Shown here in pieces: positions 12,104 through 14,997 of a stretch of DNA of 14,997 bases. How positions within the stretch are numbered: the stretch's first letter is position 1; each line of letters starts with the position of its first letter. A program made the translations under genes and the position numbers. The DNA is from JBOGZD01 sp050697155 (GTDB lineage Bacteria; Actinomycetota; Thermoleophilia; Solirubrobacterales; 70-9): assembly GCA_050697155.1 (NCBI GenBank), contig JBOGZD010000072.1, positions 1-14,997 of the forward strand. Direction: 5' to 3'. A model generated the notes under the pieces. That model was not told the DNA's origin. It made no database searches and saw nothing but the letters and a program-made list of their open reading frames with translations.

Positions 12104-13474
12104 CTAGGCGCCGCCGATCGCCATCTCGGCGATCAGCAGCGGCGGTGTGGAGACCGAGCCGCCGAACGGGACCCAGCGCGGCGCCGCGCCAGCGGCACGG
12201 ACGGCCTTCAGCATCGACTGGAGGTCGGAGGCGATCGTGAACTCGTCGGCGGGCTCGGCGAGCTCGCCGCCGGAGATCGCGCGGCCGGTGGCGCCGACCG
12301 AGAACACGCCCGAGACCGGGTTGACCCCGGAGTGAAGCCCGGCGACGTCGGTGACGTAGATCCCCTCCCCCGCCTCGCGAAGCAGCTCCTCGAAGCTCAT
12401 CCGGCCCGGCTCGACGACCAGGTTGGTGGTCGAGACCGAGGGCGCCGAGCGATAGCCAGAGCGGGTGCCGTTGGCGGTCGAGCGCCGCCCGTCGCCCTCG
12501 CGGCGGGCGGTGTATGAGTCGTGCAGGTAGGCGGAAAGGCGGCCCGCCTCGATCAGCGCCGTGCGCCCCGACGGCGTGCCCTCGCCGTCGATCGGCGAGG
12601 AGTTGAGCCCCGCTGGGTCGGCGCCGTCGTCGGCGAGGGTGAGGGCGCCCGAGCCGATCTCCTCGCCGAGCTTGCCGGCGAACGGCGAGCGCCCGCGTTG
12701 GACCGCGTCGGCGCAGAGCACCCCGCCGATGAAGCCGGCGAAGCTGGCGGCGACGGTCTCGTCGAGGACCACCGGGCAGCCGCGGGAGGCGGGCTTGGCG
12801 GCGCCGAGCAGCGCCACGGCGCGATCGGCCGCCTCGCGGCCGATCGCCTCGGGGTCGAGCGCCGCCGGCGAGCGCCCCATGCCGAAGCCGAGCCCGGTCT
12901 GGCGGTCGCCGTCCGACTCGCCGATCGCCTGCAGGTAGGCGTAGCAGTAGGTCGCCTCGAAGGCGCCGGCGACGCCGCGCGAGGAGGCGAGCGCGGCGGC
13001 GGCGCGCTCGTCGACGAACACGGTCGTCTCGACGGCGGCGATCCGCTCGTCGGTCGCGCGCGCGGCGCGCTCGATCGACTGCGCGAGCTCGACCTTGCGC
13101 TCGGTGGTCCACTCGGCGGCGGCGGGGTCGGCGAGCCCGGGGACCTCGGTCGGCTCGCCGGCGGGCTCGGGCGCGGCAGCGAACTCGTCCGGGTCGGCCA
13201 CCCTCGCGCCCTCGACCGCGCCGGCGGCGATCTCGGCGACGCCCTCCTCGGAGAGGTCGGTGCCGTAGGAGTAGCCGACCCGGCCGTCGATCCAGGCCCG
13301 GATCCCGACCCCGCGCTGGCCGGCCTCGGTGAGGCTCTCGACCTCGCCCTCGAAGATCCGCGCCTCGAGGCCGGTCGAGTCCTGGCAGAAGCCCTCGGCG
13401 TCGCCGGCCCCGGCGGCGAGCGCGGCGTCGACGGCCCGTGTGGCGACCACCTCGAGCTCGAGCGCATCGCTCAC
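12104..13474 (-). CDS. pmbA: TldE/PmbA, non-catalytic partner of the TldD metalloprotease
   Basis: A 456-residue member of the TldD/PmbA family. In the known heterodimer TldE has no zinc site and shapes the chamber that admits unfolded peptides to TldD; roles include maturation of microcin B17-type peptides and antitoxin turnover. Family landmarks are AGAGDAEGFCQDSTGLEARIFEGEVESL near the N-terminus, the central SPFAGKLGEEIGSGALTLADDG, and the C-terminal YVTDVAGLHSGVNPVSGVFSVGATG. The HExxxH motif is absent, as expected. The GTG start (13474) is placed by the family N-terminus; the only ribosome-like AGGA is rather far upstream and next to the heptamer repeat. It lies 40 bp downstream of tldD on the same strand. 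Confidence 0.92.
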   Translation of the reverse strand: MSDALELEVVATRAVDAALAAGAGDAEGFCQDSTGLEARIFEGEVESLTEAGQRGVGIRAWIDGRVGYSYGTDLSEEGVAEIAAGAVEGARVADPDEFAAAPEPAGEPTEVPGLADPAAAEWTTERKVELAQSIERAARATDERIAAVETTVFVDERAAAALASSRGVAGAFEATYCYAYLQAIGESDGDRQTGLGFGMGRSPAALDPEAIGREAADRAVALLGAAKPASRGCPVVLDETVAASFAGFIGGVLCADAVQRGRSPFAGKLGEEIGSGALTLADDGADPAGLNSSPIDGEGTPSGRTALIEAGRLSAYLHDSYTARREGDGRRSTANGTRSGYRSAPSVSTTNLVVEPGRMSFEELLREAGEGIYVTDVAGLHSGVNPVSGVFSVGATGRAISGGELAEPADEFTIASDLQSMLKAVRAAGAAPRWVPFGGSVSTPPLLIAEMAIGGA

Positions 13475-13485
13475 GGCGCACCGTC

Positions 13486-13515
13486 CTGGCGACTGGCGAC
13501 TGGCGACTGGCGACT
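13486..13515. repeat. Tandem heptamer repeat CTGGCGA, just over four copies
   Basis: Four exact copies of CTGGCGA run from 13486 to 13513, with two further matching bases. The array begins at the tldD stop codon and ends 11 bp before the tldE start, so it forms most of the 40-bp spacer. Copy-number change by slippage would alter the spacer between the two genes and the setting of the tldE ribosome site. Confidence 0.9.
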
Positions 13516-14924
13516 CATCCGACCGCCGTCCCGCCCACCGTCAGCTCGCCGATCCGCACATGGCCCTGGCCGGTGCCGACCGGGACCCGCTGGCCGCCCT
13601 TGCCGCAGAAGCCGGTCTTCATCTCGAAGTCGTCGGCGACCGCGTCGATCCTGCCGAGCGCATCGAGGCAGTTGCCGATCAGGGTCGCGCCGCGACACGG
13701 GCTGGTCACCTTGCCGCCCTCGATCAGATAACCCTCCGAGACGCCGAAGACGAAGTCGCCGGTGGTCGGGTCGACCTGGCCGCCGGCGAAGGAAACGGCG
13801 TAGAAGCCGCGCTCGACCTCGGCGATCAGCTCCTCGGGCTTCGGCTGGCCGGGGGCGATGAAGGTGTTGGTCATCCGCGGGATCGGCAGGTGGCGAAAGC
13901 TCTCGCGGCGGCCATTTCCGGTCGACTCGGTGCCGTCCTTGCCGGCGCTCTTGAGGTCGTAGAGGAAGGAGACCAGGCGGCCCTCGTGGATGACCGCGGT
14001 GGCCTGGGTCGGGGTGCCCTCGTCGTCGATGCCCTCGGTCCCCCACTCGCCCGGCAGGCGGCCGTCGTCGTAGGCGTCGAGGAACGGCTGGGCGACGTCC
14101 TCGCCGAGCTTGCCGGCGTAGACCGAGGCCCCCTTCTGGACGTGGTCTGCCTCGAGGCCGTGGCCGGTCATCTCGTGGAACAGCACCCCGCCGAAGCCGC
14201 CGCCGACGACCACCGGCATCGCCCCGGCGGGCGCCGGGTCGGCGCCGAGCAGGGTGAGCGCCGCCTTCGATGCCTTGGCCGCCACCTGCTCGGCGGCGTC
14301 GCCCTCGACCAGCTCGAAGCCGCGGTGACCGCCGAGCGTCTCGAAGCCGGTCTCGACGGTGCCGTTGCGCCGCGCGACCACCTGGGTGCTGAGCCGCACC
14401 CGGGTGCGGTCGTCGGCGGCGAGGAGCCCGTTCGAGTTGGCGACCGTGATCCGCCGCCGGCCCTCTGCGTAGCTGGCCTGCACCTGGGCTACCTCGTCGC
14501 CCGCCGAGCGGGCGCGCTCATCGCAGGCGCGCAGCAGCTCGGCCTTGCGCTCGGCGGGGACGCCGGCGGGGTCGGTGTCGATCTGCTGCCGGGAGGGCGG
14601 CTCAGCGGCCTGAAGCGCCTCGGGCTCTGTGCGCTCGCCGGAGAGCGCGGCCGCGGCGGCGTCGGCGGCGCGCTCGAGGTCCGCCGCGGCGAGCCCATCG
14701 ACGTGGGCGAAGTAGGTGGTCTCGCCCGCGACGACACGGACCCCGGCGCCGCGCTCTGTCCCGCGCTGGGCGCGCTCGACCCGCGACTCGTCGATCGAGA
14801 GCGCGAGCCCGGCGCGGTCCTCGCAGAAGAGCTCTGCGAAATCGCCGCCGTTGCGAAGCGCCCGGGTGACGATCGTGGCCGCGAGTTCGGCGTCGATCAG
14901 CGGCTCGGGCGGCGTCGCGGTCAC
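13515..14924 (-). CDS. tldD: TldD, zinc metalloprotease subunit
   Basis: A 469-residue TldD. The zinc-protease motif is clear as FHEMTGHGLEAD (His250, Glu251, His255), and the third ligand is probably Cys440 in KTGFCGKGGQ, as in the known TldD structure. Other family marks are SVYAGKLGEDVAQPFLDAYDDG, IDDEGTPTQATAVIHEGRLVSFLYD and DPTTGDFVFGVSEGYLIEGGKVTSP. It forms a heterodimer with TldE, encoded next. The GTG start fits the family length; no ribosome site precedes it, and TATATG ends 8 bp upstream, so the message may be leaderless. All catalytic residues are intact. The natural peptide substrate is unknown: no ribosomal-peptide precursor is seen in the window. Confidence 0.95.
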   Translation of the reverse strand: MTATPPEPLIDAELAATIVTRALRNGGDFAELFCEDRAGLALSIDESRVERAQRGTERGAGVRVVAGETTYFAHVDGLAAADLERAADAAAAALSGERTEPEALQAAEPPSRQQIDTDPAGVPAERKAELLRACDERARSAGDEVAQVQASYAEGRRRITVANSNGLLAADDRTRVRLSTQVVARRNGTVETGFETLGGHRGFELVEGDAAEQVAAKASKAALTLLGADPAPAGAMPVVVGGGFGGVLFHEMTGHGLEADHVQKGASVYAGKLGEDVAQPFLDAYDDGRLPGEWGTEGIDDEGTPTQATAVIHEGRLVSFLYDLKSAGKDGTESTGNGRRESFRHLPIPRMTNTFIAPGQPKPEELIAEVERGFYAVSFAGGQVDPTTGDFVFGVSEGYLIEGGKVTSPCRGATLIGNCLDALGRIDAVADDFEMKTGFCGKGGQRVPVGTGQGHVRIGELTVGGTAVG

Positions 14925-14932
14925 CGCTCAAA

Positions 14933-14938
14933 CATATA
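14933..14938 (-). promoter_or_regulatory. -10 element (TATATG) for tldD
   Basis: TATATG on the minus strand is a good -10 hexamer in an otherwise GC-only region, ending 8 bp before the GTG of tldD. There is no visible -35; the upstream position is taken by a GC-rich hairpin. Confidence 0.4.
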
Positions 14939-14957
14939 GGGGCGGTTTCGCCGCCCC
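14939..14957 (-). terminator. GC-rich hairpin between the upstream gene and tldD
   Basis: GGGGCGG (14939-14945) pairs exactly with CCGCCCC (14951-14957) around a 5-nt loop. On the minus strand it lies 18 bp after the stop of the edge gene and is followed by TATATGTTTG, which is mildly T-rich. It probably ends the upstream transcript. Confidence 0.5.
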
Positions 14958-14975
14958 CGGCGGCGACGGTCGCGG

Positions 14976-14997
14976 TCAGCGGGCGGCGTCGATCACC
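14976..14997 (-). CDS. Last codons of a gene cut by the window edge
   Basis: On the minus strand the sequence entering the window can be read as V-I-D-A-A-R-stop, followed by a hairpin terminator. Six codons are too few to identify the product, and the reading frame is a guess supported only by the terminator position and the gene direction. Confidence 0.3.

Noticed and set aside
13486..13515. Tandem repeat as a CRISPR array
   Set aside because: Units are 7 bp and directly adjacent, with no spacers.
12521..14939. Very long plus-strand open frames opposite tldE and tldD (446 and 536 residues)
   Set aside because: They are low-complexity Gly/Ala/Arg/Leu frames produced by the GC-rich codons of tldD and tldE on the other strand; both of those genes have clear families and catalytic motifs.

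Overview
The window is high-GC DNA from an actinobacterium, most likely the class Thermoleophilia (Solirubrobacterales-like). This assignment is inference. It rests on GC-rich third codon positions, several lineage-typical secreted protein types (a signal peptide followed by short I/L-K-x-x-D-I/L-K-N pseudo-repeats, and secreted Ig-like proteins ending in an ARESDWPY-like motif), an ECF sigma factor with a membrane tail, and a mix of strong AGGAGG ribosome sites with apparently leaderless genes. No species can be named from the sequence alone.

Layout. (1) Positions 1-1874 look like an accessory segment on the 3' side of a tRNA-Gly(CCC) gene. It holds a short tyrosine recombinase broken by two single-base indels that restore each other's frame, and, divergent from it, a tightly overlapping pair of small genes (a DUF4258/RelE-like putative toxin-like protein and a DUF2283 protein). 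(2) From 1875 to 3111: the tRNA gene, then ccmG-ccmH, which encode late steps of cytochrome c maturation, with a near-perfect 18-bp-arm palindrome inside the start of ccmH. (3) From 3138 to 7121, minus strand: an ECF sigma factor fused to a zinc-binding anti-sigma-like motif and one membrane segment, then a 623-residue secreted Ig-like protein 22 bp downstream, then a 201-residue secreted repeat protein. This looks like an envelope-stress or surface-protein unit. (4) From 7413 to 9374: a secreted conserved protein and a small protein on the minus strand, divergent from a vapBC toxin-antitoxin pair on the plus strand. (5) From 9450 to 11885, minus strand: a polytopic membrane protein whose HD-GYP domain has lost its catalytic residues, then a truncated haemoglobin followed 16 bp later by a four-helix membrane protein. 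(6) From 12104 to 14924, minus strand: tldD-tldE (pmbA), the two halves of the TldD/E metalloprotease, separated by a four-copy heptamer tandem repeat. A few codons of another minus-strand gene lie at the right edge.

The strongest candidates for something worth following up are the sigma/anti-sigma/membrane fusion with its secreted-protein operon, the integrase-adjacent DUF4258-like/DUF2283 pair, the palindromic element in ccmH, and the catalytically degenerate HD-GYP membrane protein. I see no CRISPR array, no complete insertion sequence, no rRNA and no obviously novel multi-gene defence island. Very large open frames antisense to real genes (for example opposite tldD/tldE) are GC-content shadows and are not annotated.
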